Positions 9,032 through 17,052 of a stretch of 47,367 nt of DNA are shown in pieces. The notes under the pieces were generated by a model that worked only from the letters and a program-made list of their open reading frames with translations, was not told where the DNA came from and did no database searches. The number at the start of each line of letters is the position of its first letter. Within the stretch, counting starts at the first letter, position 1. The stretch spans positions 1-47,367 of the forward strand of contig JAQUWY010000012.1 in the NCBI GenBank assembly GCA_028692655.1. The letters run 5' to 3'. Position numbers and translations under genes: made by a program. Origin of the DNA: Candidatus Omnitrophota bacterium. GTDB lineage: Bacteria > Omnitrophota > Gorgyraeia > Duberdicusellales > 4484-171.

Positions 9032-10078
9032 TTAGTTATCCGGCTTTTTCGTTAATAATAAAAGGGGTAAGCCAAAAATGATTATTGCCGGCCAAAAAAC
9101 AAGTTTTTTGATAAACCCCTCGGTTTTTCCACCCCAAAATAAAGAAACAAAAAAAGCAACTTTGTATTTTAAAGTTATTTTCTTAAAATTCACTTTGGCC
9201 TTTCTGATTTCCGATAATCGCGTTTCAAGAGATGCCGGCAAAAACACCTTGATATTGCTAAAGCCTTCAGCTTTCAGATAACGAAAGTATTGCGAGATTG
9301 AGTAAGTATTCTCGTTCCAGTTAAAACGCTTGACAAATGAGGGAAGATTTTGACGATTTTTATCTCTTTTTATAGAAAATATGCTGCAAACAGTTTCGTT
9401 AATTAACGCTAGTTTGCCTCCTTTTTTAAGAACCCTGAACGATTCTTTCAGGACATCTAGCAAATTTGAAGCATGATGTATTGACGAATTACTCATTACA
9501 ATATCAAAGACATTATCTACAAAAGGAAGGTTTTTCATATCCGAAACAATCCTTTCATAATACACTTGGCAAGATTGAAAATACATTTCAGCTGACTCCA
9601 AACCCTTATATTTGGGTAAAGAGATATCTAAAGAAACACACCTGCATCCTTTTTGGGAAAGTTTATTTGAACTCCAAGTATTACCGCTTCCAAGGTCTAA
9701 TATCAACTCACTTCCTGATATTCCTAATTCTCTTATCATCTGATAAAAATTTGAAGAATATTTATAGGAAGAATCAAAAGGATTTTTGCTTTCAGCTGAT
9801 TCAGGCAAAGATAAAAGCATTTTATCATTATATTGAGAACGGCTTTCTTGAAGCGCTTCAATAATACCTTTTATTTCTTCGACAACCTCTTTGCCCGGTC
9901 GATAGAGAAGGCTTAATATGCCATTTTTTATCTCAAATATCTCATGACATAAATTGCATATCAATTGCCCTTCTTTAATCTCCAAGGCAGTAGTTATGTT
10001 TCTAACCAATTTAAAACCTTCATCGCCAAAATTGCCACAGGCTGGGCATTTGATAATGCTAAGTAATTCTTTTCTCAT
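9032..10078 (-). CDS. SAM-dependent methyltransferase with N-terminal zinc ribbon
   Basis: A 348-residue class I methyltransferase. Residues 14-47 carry CPAC and CNLC pairs like a Trm112-type zinc ribbon. The SAM-binding motif I is LILDLGSGNTWS, followed by the acidic loop VSLDIS and the Methyltransf_11-type motif VFDIVMSNSSIHH. A hydrophobic C-terminal stretch (VFWPAIIIFGLPLLLL) suggests membrane association. It starts four nt inside the end of the upstream GT4 gene (ATGA overlap), so it is translationally coupled. A role in methylating a sugar or the lipid-linked glycan is inferred from context only. Confidence 0.85.
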   Translation of the reverse strand: MRKELLSIIKCPACGNFGDEGFKLVRNITTALEIKEGQLICNLCHEIFEIKNGILSLLYRPGKEVVEEIKGIIEALQESRSQYNDKMLLSLPESAESKNPFDSSYKYSSNFYQMIRELGISGSELILDLGSGNTWSSNKLSQKGCRCVSLDISLPKYKGLESAEMYFQSCQVYYERIVSDMKNLPFVDNVFDIVMSNSSIHHASNLLDVLKESFRVLKKGGKLALINETVCSIFSIKRDKNRQNLPSFVKRFNWNENTYSISQYFRYLKAEGFSNIKVFLPASLETRLSEIRKAKVNFKKITLKYKVAFFVSLFWGGKTEGFIKKLVFWPAIIIFGLPLLLLTKKPDN

Positions 10079-11244
10079 TGCAAATTATTTATCATTTCTA
10101 AATAAAGTTTTTTGTGCATTTGAGCTATCTTAGGCCAGGAAAATTTTTCGGATAATTGTCCGGCTGTTTCCGAAATTTTTTTTCTTAGTCCATCATCAAC
10201 ACACAAAATTTTTATAGCTTCCGCTAACTTCTCTACGTCATTTACAGGAATAAGAATAATATTCTTTTTATCAACCAATTGCGCAGGGACATATTCTTTT
10301 AATACGGTGGAAATGATAGCTTTTTTATGCGTAAGGGCTGCCATAAGCGTTCCTCTACGTAAAGTTACACCATCAGTAAAAGGCAATACACATAAGTCCG
10401 ACAACGACAAAAACTTTGAAACCTCCCGGGGCGCAGCATAACCTGTCACAAAAACTGATTTGCACATCGACAAAGAACCAATCATTTTTTCTATTTTATT
10501 ATGATATGCATTATCTTTAGAATATAATTGGGATATAATCAATAGTTGTATATTGGTTCCTTCGGCTACAGCTTTATCAACACTTTTCAATAAACATTCT
10601 AAACCCTTATTGTAATGGATAAAGCCAAAAAATACGATAGTTTTAGCTTGCTTATCAAACCCTGATCTCTCCAAGAAAGCTTCTTTTTCTCCCGGATCAA
10701 TCCCACAAACGTCAATATTGCTTCCTATAGGTATAAATTTAATCTTTCTTTTACTGATAACCATAGTTTTTACAAGATTCCTGGTATCAATATTATCTGT
10801 AACCACCACTCTATGGCTGCCCAGGCTTAAAAAAATCTGGCGTAATTTGCTTATTGGGTAAGAAATAGAAAATTCATGCAAGGTAGTAACGGTATTTTTT
10901 TTCAAAACTACACGAAGCAAAAACGGCAAAAAGCATAAGAAAAAAGTCTTTTTGTACTTTGATGAAGGAAATTGCAAATGGATTATGTCGAATTTTTCTT
11001 TTTTTATTAATTTCAGTATAACAATTATTGCAAACATATTCCATTTCTTTATTATGGGAAAAACTCCAGAAATATTATTTCGTTCAATATATTTTATTAT
11101 TGGCCCTTCATTGCTCGTGATTAGGCTAACCTCTAAACTTTCTCTATCCAAGCTGCTGATAAGTTTGGCAACATAATCACCAATACCGTCGTGACACGCA
11201 GGATATCCACCGCTTATAAAGCAAACATTTATTTTACGTTTCAT
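10075..11244 (-). CDS. GT4-like glycosyltransferase (paralogue of 5309-6451)
   Basis: A 389-residue GT-B protein. The N-terminal loop is HDGIGDYVAKL, and DIIHLQFPSSKYK occupies the position of DIVHIQYP in the paralogue. The second domain has IVFFGFIHYNKGLECLL and the altered donor element DGVTLRRGTLMAALTH, which lacks the second glutamate of E-x7-E. It is paired with a B12 radical SAM gene upstream (11258-12778), just as its paralogue is paired with one downstream. It probably adds a sugar to the same or a parallel branch; the donor is unknown. Confidence 0.85.
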   Translation of the reverse strand: MKRKINVCFISGGYPACHDGIGDYVAKLISSLDRESLEVSLITSNEGPIIKYIERNNISGVFPIIKKWNMFAIIVILKLIKKEKFDIIHLQFPSSKYKKTFFLCFLPFLLRVVLKKNTVTTLHEFSISYPISKLRQIFLSLGSHRVVVTDNIDTRNLVKTMVISKRKIKFIPIGSNIDVCGIDPGEKEAFLERSGFDKQAKTIVFFGFIHYNKGLECLLKSVDKAVAEGTNIQLLIISQLYSKDNAYHNKIEKMIGSLSMCKSVFVTGYAAPREVSKFLSLSDLCVLPFTDGVTLRRGTLMAALTHKKAIISTVLKEYVPAQLVDKKNIILIPVNDVEKLAEAIKILCVDDGLRKKISETAGQLSEKFSWPKIAQMHKKLYLEMINNLQ

Positions 11245-11257
11245 AAGGTTAAGCTTA

Positions 11258-12778
11258 TTATTTCATATAATAACGCCCGTAAATAATATATTTTAATCGT
11301 CTTGCTGCATTGGGATTAATTCTCATAATTAATAATTTAGCCGTTTTGACAGGAAGAAAAACTACAAAAAACAATAGATAAAACTTAAAAGCTATATAAC
11401 TTTTACTTAGGCCTATAATACTTTTATCAATAAAAAGCACTATTCTGGCGAATGTTTTCCTTGGAAAACGATATAAAAAAACATAAAATTTCATAAGAAT
11501 AGGAAAAAAACGGCTGAAAAATAGAACTTGCCTTTTACTAAGTTGCGGCTGGTCTAAAACACTTTCTTTAAAAAAAGTTGAAACTTTATTTTCGGAAATA
11601 AAATTGTTCTCGAAACAAACCTGGCAAGCTTCAGTGTTTGGGTAAGGCTGGAATATAGCATTGTGAGAAGAGTACGGCCTAACTTCTGCATTAAGCTTTA
11701 TAGTTTCAAGTATCATTTCGGGGGTTTCAAAGGGGCACCCAATCATATTGTAGGCAGAAAGTTTTATACCAAAATCACGTGCTAAACTAAAAGCCTTAAA
11801 AATCTGTTTATTTGTAATGCTTCTTTTTAATATTTGCTGGCGTATATAAGAATTACCCGATTCTATACCTACATCAAGCCGCTCGCAACCGCCTCTTTTA
11901 AGCAAAGAAAACATTTCCCTATTCAGAAGATTAACTCTTGTATTGCCATGAAAAGGAAATTTAAATCTTTTCGGAAATTTATCGCACAGCTCTTCCATCC
12001 ACTCTCTACTTAGGCATAAAGTATCATCTATGAAATTCACAAATTCAATATCCTTATACCAAACCAAAACGTCTTCAATTTCGGCTAAAACATTTTCCAC
12101 GCTGCGTAAACGCACATAATTATGGGGATAAAGCTTCTGATATTGATGATTACAGCAATAACTGCAATTGTAAGGACAACCCCTCGAAGCTAAAATAGTC
12201 AGCATCCTTATCTTATAATCATACAAGTGGTGGTAATCAAATATTTTCCTGTCCGGAAAAGGCAGTTTATCTAAATTATATTCGAGCGGCCTTACTTTGT
12301 TTTTAACTACGCCATAACTTTTTTTAAACCAGAGATTCCTTATCCCTAAAGTATTTTCTCCTGCCGATATCTTTTGGCATAACTCCAGTAAAGCATTTTC
12401 ACCTTCTCCCCGGCAAAGCATATCTATTCCAGTTGCATTTATAACTTCATCCGGATCCATTGTAGCATGAACTCCTCCACAAATAATCGGTATATTATAT
12501 TTCTCCTTTAGCCATGCTGACCACTTTTTAATATAAGGAAACTGATGCGACAGGGAACTAAAAGCTATAAGCTGCGGATCTTGTGTTTCAACCGCTGCCA
12601 AAAACTCATCTTTACCCATGTCTTTGGTTACATGTATCAAAGAAGTATGATGGCCATTTTTTTTTAGCACGGCAGAAAGATATCCGATACCATGAGAAAA
12701 AATTCCCGAATAATCGCCACTAAACTGCGGAAACACATTCAAATCAGGAAATATAAAAATAACCTTCATACCTGACAT
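11258..12778 (-). CDS. B12-binding domain radical SAM protein
   Basis: A 506-residue protein (ORF numbering) with an N-terminal cobalamin-type domain (PQLIAFSSLSHQFPYI, IICGGVHATMDPDEV, CRGEGENALLEL) and a radical SAM core with CPYNCSYC (Cys201, Cys205, Cys208). RLDVGIESGN and YNMIGCPFETPE are superfamily-typical. The C-terminus has hydrophobic stretches (FYLLFFVVFLPV), suggesting membrane association. Two starts are possible: ATG at 12778, or ATG at 12767-12769 (MKVIFIFP), which has AAGGA ten nt upstream and gives a more natural N-terminus. The chemistry (C-methylation or other radical sugar/lipid modification) is inferred from family and context. Confidence 0.88.
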   Translation of the reverse strand: MSGMKVIFIFPDLNVFPQFSGDYSGIFSHGIGYLSAVLKKNGHHTSLIHVTKDMGKDEFLAAVETQDPQLIAFSSLSHQFPYIKKWSAWLKEKYNIPIICGGVHATMDPDEVINATGIDMLCRGEGENALLELCQKISAGENTLGIRNLWFKKSYGVVKNKVRPLEYNLDKLPFPDRKIFDYHHLYDYKIRMLTILASRGCPYNCSYCCNHQYQKLYPHNYVRLRSVENVLAEIEDVLVWYKDIEFVNFIDDTLCLSREWMEELCDKFPKRFKFPFHGNTRVNLLNREMFSLLKRGGCERLDVGIESGNSYIRQQILKRSITNKQIFKAFSLARDFGIKLSAYNMIGCPFETPEMILETIKLNAEVRPYSSHNAIFQPYPNTEACQVCFENNFISENKVSTFFKESVLDQPQLSKRQVLFFSRFFPILMKFYVFLYRFPRKTFARIVLFIDKSIIGLSKSYIAFKFYLLFFVVFLPVKTAKLLIMRINPNAARRLKYIIYGRYYMK

Positions 12779-12789
12779 TTCCTTAGAAT

Positions 12790-13680
12790 TTACTTCCCGG
12801 CATAAGCTGATATTTCAGCAGGCATATATACCCTAAATAATTTAAATAATAACCAAACCATCATAACATGCAACATTCTTAAAAGATTACGGAGATATCT
12901 ACCATGATATTTTTCTTTCATACATAAATCAAAACTCACATCCTTGAAACCAGCTTCAATAAGCATCTTCGTAAGGCTGCCGGGCGTAAAGAAATTTATA
13001 TGATACGGTAACCCAAATTCGTTCGCTTTGTACGGTGTACCAGTAAAATTATCCTTATAATACGCTAAAAAAGGAAACATCTTGACAATTTGCGCTTTTA
13101 GCATATACACTTTAACGTTTGGAGTAGTCAGAAAAAATAAACCATCTTTCTTAAGCACTCTATGAATTTCTTGCAATTCGCCAATTGGATCTTTAACATG
13201 CTCAATCACATCAAACATACTAATAACATCAAAATACTCGCTAGGGAAATTAGCGCCTTTGAGCGTCTTGCATTCAACATTTAGCTTTAATTCATTCCTT
13301 GCATATTTTATTGCCGATTGAGACATATCTACGCCGTAAACTTGATAGCCATTTTCCTTGGCTAACTTTAAAAATATTCCGTAATTACATCCAACATCTA
13401 ATAGCTTACCGAAAGTTCTACGCTTTTTTATAGACCTTAGCCTGTCATTAAAAAAAGAACGTTTACCATTTTCAAAGCCCCTAACCACCGTTTCTAATCT
13501 ATCTTTAGAAAATTGATACTTTTCATTATAAACACCTTCCAGTATTTCCTTAAGAAGTGGATTCATATATATATATTTACAATGATCACATTTAACTATA
13601 TTAAATCCGCAATCACTATATATAATTTGACTAAATTGGCAATTACAAAAGGGGCAATTTCTATTTTTTATATCTTCCAT
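12790..13680 (-). CDS. SAM-dependent methyltransferase with N-terminal cysteine cluster
   Basis: A 296-residue class I methyltransferase of the Methyltransf_23 type. The N-terminus has CPFC and CDHC pairs, a likely zinc ribbon. Motif I is LLDVGCNYGIFLKLA, the acidic loop is VYGVDMS, and FDVISMFDVIEHV is the family-typical post-motif. The C-terminus is hydrophobic (MLHVMMVWLLFKLF). It lies between a GT4 gene (22 nt upstream) and the radical SAM gene (11 nt downstream). It likely methylates a glycan or lipid-linked intermediate; the substrate cannot be assigned. Confidence 0.86.
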   Translation of the reverse strand: MEDIKNRNCPFCNCQFSQIIYSDCGFNIVKCDHCKYIYMNPLLKEILEGVYNEKYQFSKDRLETVVRGFENGKRSFFNDRLRSIKKRRTFGKLLDVGCNYGIFLKLAKENGYQVYGVDMSQSAIKYARNELKLNVECKTLKGANFPSEYFDVISMFDVIEHVKDPIGELQEIHRVLKKDGLFFLTTPNVKVYMLKAQIVKMFPFLAYYKDNFTGTPYKANEFGLPYHINFFTPGSLTKMLIEAGFKDVSFDLCMKEKYHGRYLRNLLRMLHVMMVWLLFKLFRVYMPAEISAYAGK

Positions 13681-13702
13681 GACATTATTTTATTAAAATA
13701 AC

Positions 13703-14971
13703 TTATAGTTTTTCTCCATTAGCCCTTGCTACTTCTAAAAAAATTCTCATAGCGTTCTGTGCAAAACCGGACCTTGCATAGTTATCTATTACGAATTGAC
13801 GGCATACCGCTTGTATGCTTGCCCTTCTTTTGTTATCGGTTAAATACTTAGCGATTAACTCCGCCATTGAAGCAGAGGTAATATCTTTAAAAATTAAGTT
13901 CCTGTCCAGTTTAGTTAATATCTCAGTGCTTCCGCCTACGGGTGTTGCTAAGACAGGGACACCTGAAGCTAAAGCCTCTAAGGTAACTATGCCGAACCCC
14001 TCTAGAGTTTTGCTAGGCAAAATAAATAAATCTGAAGCTTGATAATAGAATGGTAGCTTTTCATCAGGTATTAAGCCAATTAAAAGAATTTTCTCTTTAA
14101 GGCCCGAAGTATCTATCAAACTTTTTAATTGCAGATACAAAGGCCCTTCCCCCCCTATGACCAAAATGGTGTTTGGAAATTTTTTTAAAATTACCGGCAT
14201 AGCCTCAATTAAGTTTCCTAAACCCATACGGGGAACAAGCCGGCGCACGGTAAACAAAATTAATTCGTCTTTCGGCAAGTTCAACATTTTGCGGACAGCC
14301 CCCTTATCCACAGGCAGTTTGAACTTTTCAGTATCTACACCCGCAGGAATTATTACCATCTTTTCCGTAGGTATACTATGTATTTTCTTAAGGCAATCTG
14401 CAGTAAATTCTGATAAAGTGATTATTTTATCCGAATCATTCAAAGCTCTTTTTTCAAGCCATCGGGAAAACAACAGATATATCGGAAACCAAATAAATTT
14501 TACATATTTTCGCCAGTGATACCACTTATACACAACACAAGTTCCATCGCTTGATTCTTCTTCTGCTAATAAAGCATGAAAAGTGTAGACTTTAGGAATT
14601 TTTTTTGCCGCTTTAGACATATTTAATCCAAAGGAAACATATGGAGAATGCAAATTTATTAAATTAAATTTGCAACTTCTTGACATTCTCTTAAAAGCTT
14701 TGCTTACGCTTAATATTGAACTAATTTGATATAAAAATTTAAAATGATATCGTTTAACTTTGTATTTATATACATTAAATCCTTCTAAAATACTAGTATC
14801 AATGGCTTTATTACTCTCACCTTTTATTAGAACATATACATTATGCCCTAAACATTTAAGGCCTTTAGCTAATTCATACACATATGTATGAACACCTCCA
14901 TGCCCATAAGGATATATTTCGTCAGCTACGATCAATATATTAAGTTTTCTTTCGGTAGTCTCTGAAACCAT
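13703..14971 (-). CDS. GT4 family glycosyltransferase
   Basis: A 422-residue GT-B protein with a canonical GT4 layout. The N-terminal loop GHGGVHTYVYELA binds acceptor and phosphate. Domain two has LFTVRRLVPRMGLGNLI and the complete E-x7-E element EGFGIVTLE followed by GVPVLATPVGG. Its start lies 32 nt inside the 3' end of the GT2 gene upstream, a long overlap consistent with coupled translation. Sugar specificity unknown. Confidence 0.9.
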   Translation of the reverse strand: MVSETTERKLNILIVADEIYPYGHGGVHTYVYELAKGLKCLGHNVYVLIKGESNKAIDTSILEGFNVYKYKVKRYHFKFLYQISSILSVSKAFKRMSRSCKFNLINLHSPYVSFGLNMSKAAKKIPKVYTFHALLAEEESSDGTCVVYKWYHWRKYVKFIWFPIYLLFSRWLEKRALNDSDKIITLSEFTADCLKKIHSIPTEKMVIIPAGVDTEKFKLPVDKGAVRKMLNLPKDELILFTVRRLVPRMGLGNLIEAMPVILKKFPNTILVIGGEGPLYLQLKSLIDTSGLKEKILLIGLIPDEKLPFYYQASDLFILPSKTLEGFGIVTLEALASGVPVLATPVGGSTEILTKLDRNLIFKDITSASMAELIAKYLTDNKRRASIQAVCRQFVIDNYARSGFAQNAMRIFLEVARANGEKL

Positions 14972-15803
14972 CTTTCAAACCTCTAATTCCTTTTAAAACA
15001 ATACCTCGACTTTTTCCGATAAACGCCCGCCGAAAAATACTGATAAGCTGTCTTAAAAAAAATATAGGAAAGAATATTTTGCACATATGCTTTAAATAAA
15101 AAAGCATGAAATTATGATAGTACCAATAAACTTTTTCTCCAGGCAAAATATCCCTGCACCCACCGCGAGCCTGTAAATGCACAGCTTCTGCCAACGGTTC
15201 AAAAACAATTCTATACCCTAACTTTCTTATCTTAAAAGAAACATCAGCATCATCGAATGAACTGGTGCCTATTAGCCGCTCATCATAGCCGCCAACCCTA
15301 AGAAGGAGCTCTTTTCTGAAAGAAACATTGCAGCCATAAGCATGTTCGATTTCAGTTTTAAAATCTGCGTTAAAATTAGCGGTCACTTTTCCATCATACT
15401 TTCGTATTTCCCCTACTTTTTTAATTTTTGAGGTTGGTATATCATTAGCACACAGCACTCTTCCCGAAACAGCGCCGATGTATTTATTCTTATACTCTTT
15501 CACATGATTCTGTATAAAATCTTGTTCTATTCTGATATCGTCATCGCAAGAAATCACGATTTCTCCTTCTGCTTTTCTAATCCCTTTATTTCGCGCATGA
15601 GCAGAATTCTGCATGTCATCATTAAACAATCTTATTTTACTTTTGTTAGCCGTCAGTATTTCGCCTAATTCCTTAGGAAATGACAAACCTTGATTCACTA
15701 TGATTACTTCAAAGTCATCATAACGTTGCCTTAAAATATCTTGCAATAAATTCTTGAGGCTGTCATGCCTTTCGTAGGTTGGGATAACAATTGATACTTT
15801 CAT
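14940..15803 (-). CDS. GT2 family glycosyltransferase
   Basis: A 287-residue GT-A enzyme of family 2. The N-terminus VSIVIPTYERHDSLKNLL is the nucleotide-binding start of the family, and VISCDDDIRIEQDF contains the metal-binding DxD. GRVLCANDIPTS and FDDADVSFKIRKLGYRI occupy the acceptor-side and catalytic-base region. A hydrophobic segment (IFFPIFFLRQLISIF) near the C-terminus may associate with the membrane. It starts 9 nt after the membrane methyltransferase gene and overlaps the GT4 gene downstream. It resembles rhamnosyl or galactofuranosyl-type GT2 enzymes, but the donor cannot be read. Confidence 0.9.
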   Translation of the reverse strand: MKVSIVIPTYERHDSLKNLLQDILRQRYDDFEVIIVNQGLSFPKELGEILTANKSKIRLFNDDMQNSAHARNKGIRKAEGEIVISCDDDIRIEQDFIQNHVKEYKNKYIGAVSGRVLCANDIPTSKIKKVGEIRKYDGKVTANFNADFKTEIEHAYGCNVSFRKELLLRVGGYDERLIGTSSFDDADVSFKIRKLGYRIVFEPLAEAVHLQARGGCRDILPGEKVYWYYHNFMLFYLKHMCKIFFPIFFLRQLISIFRRAFIGKSRGIVLKGIRGLKDGFRDYRKKT

Positions 15804-15812
15804 AAATATTTT

Positions 15813-17039
15813 TTATTTTTTTTCTAAAACAATGATATGATTAGTTCCCATTAATCGAATTAATGGTATTTTTTGTAAAAAGATATTCATTCTGCCCAAC
15901 CACTTACCGCATTTCGACTCGATATGTATCAGCTTTTTCCTAAGCTGCGCATAATCCTTTCCCTGTCCGGATTTTTGTTCCATATCGTTGAGCTGTTTGA
16001 AAAGTTTGCGCACGGACGGGCTCAACCTAAGCAACATTCCGACAAGCCCTCCGCCCATTCCATAAGTCGTCCATTTTTTAACTTTAAAATCATTTTTCAG
16101 CAGGTTTTTAATTTCATTTCTGGAAAATGCAGTGTGAAAAAAGCGTTGTTTTCTCCAAGAATTTATCAATGGCTTTGGCAGGCATAACTCATTAGACCAT
16201 GTAGCCAAAAACTGCACAAAAAGCTTTAACGGGTTTAAGAAATAGCTGGCAGGTATACAATTCAGATTTGGAGTAGTTAAAACCAAAATCCCTCCGGGTT
16301 TTAAAATCCTGCCTACCTCAACGATTACGGAATACGGAGAAGGGAGATGCTCTAAAACTTCTAAAAAAAGTGCTGCGTCAAAAGAATTTGACCCAAAAGG
16401 TATTTTCTCCACATCAGCCTGACAAAGGTATAAGTTCTTATTTTTTGCGATTCTTTGTAAACAGTTCCTATCCAAATCTATACCATAAGCTATGTTGCCA
16501 TAAGATATTAATGTCTTTAAAAAATAACCGCCTGCGCACCCTAACTCAATAGCTCTGCAGTTATTTAAATTAAGTTTCTCGATAAGCGAATCTATAACTA
16601 TTTGGCGGATACAAGACGTAAAATCAAAACTCCATTTCCAATCTTTAACATTCCCCTGGCACAAAAATTCTTGAGAAATGCTTTTCCCGGAATCTTTATA
16701 AAATCTCTGTATATCCTCTTTTTCTAATAACTGTTTTAACAACCATAATTCTCCCTTAAATCTAAGCTTAGCCTGCTTCCTTGTACGGATACAATCGTAT
16801 ATAAAATAAACTGCGCAAAATATTAATAATAAAAAAATAATAATTAAAGGGCTCCCTTTAACTATCTTTGCAAAATATAGGAACAAGTAGCATAAAGAGC
16901 AAACAAAAATGAAAAAAATCGTTGCTTGCACTACCAAGTTATTTCTAACAATTTTGCAATTAATATCGTCGGGCATTACGCCATACCTGTCTATCAGCCT
17001 TTGTACAGTATTTTTGTCTACGTAACTAAAATCATCCAT
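15813..17039 (-). CDS. Membrane-anchored SAM-dependent methyltransferase
   Basis: A 408-residue protein with two transmembrane segments near the N-terminus (LVVQATIFFIFVCSLCYLFLYF and PLIIIFLLLIFCAVYFIY), then a class I methyltransferase domain: motif I AIELGCAGGYFLKTL, acidic loop YGIDLD, and FDAALFLEVLEHL. The anchor would place the catalytic domain on the cytoplasmic face next to lipid-linked glycan. The anchoring sets it apart from the other four methyltransferases of the locus. It sits 13 nt after the double GT4 gene and 9 nt before the GT2 gene. Methyl acceptor unknown. Confidence 0.85.
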   Translation of the reverse strand: MDDFSYVDKNTVQRLIDRYGVMPDDINCKIVRNNLVVQATIFFIFVCSLCYLFLYFAKIVKGSPLIIIFLLLIFCAVYFIYDCIRTRKQAKLRFKGELWLLKQLLEKEDIQRFYKDSGKSISQEFLCQGNVKDWKWSFDFTSCIRQIVIDSLIEKLNLNNCRAIELGCAGGYFLKTLISYGNIAYGIDLDRNCLQRIAKNKNLYLCQADVEKIPFGSNSFDAALFLEVLEHLPSPYSVIVEVGRILKPGGILVLTTPNLNCIPASYFLNPLKLFVQFLATWSNELCLPKPLINSWRKQRFFHTAFSRNEIKNLLKNDFKVKKWTTYGMGGGLVGMLLRLSPSVRKLFKQLNDMEQKSGQGKDYAQLRKKLIHIESKCGKWLGRMNIFLQKIPLIRLMGTNHIIVLEKK

Positions 17040-17052
17040 ATTTTTACCTTAT

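Noticed and set aside
9466-9864. 132-aa plus-strand ORF
   Set aside because: Antisense to the conserved SAM-binding core of the methyltransferase at 9032-10078.
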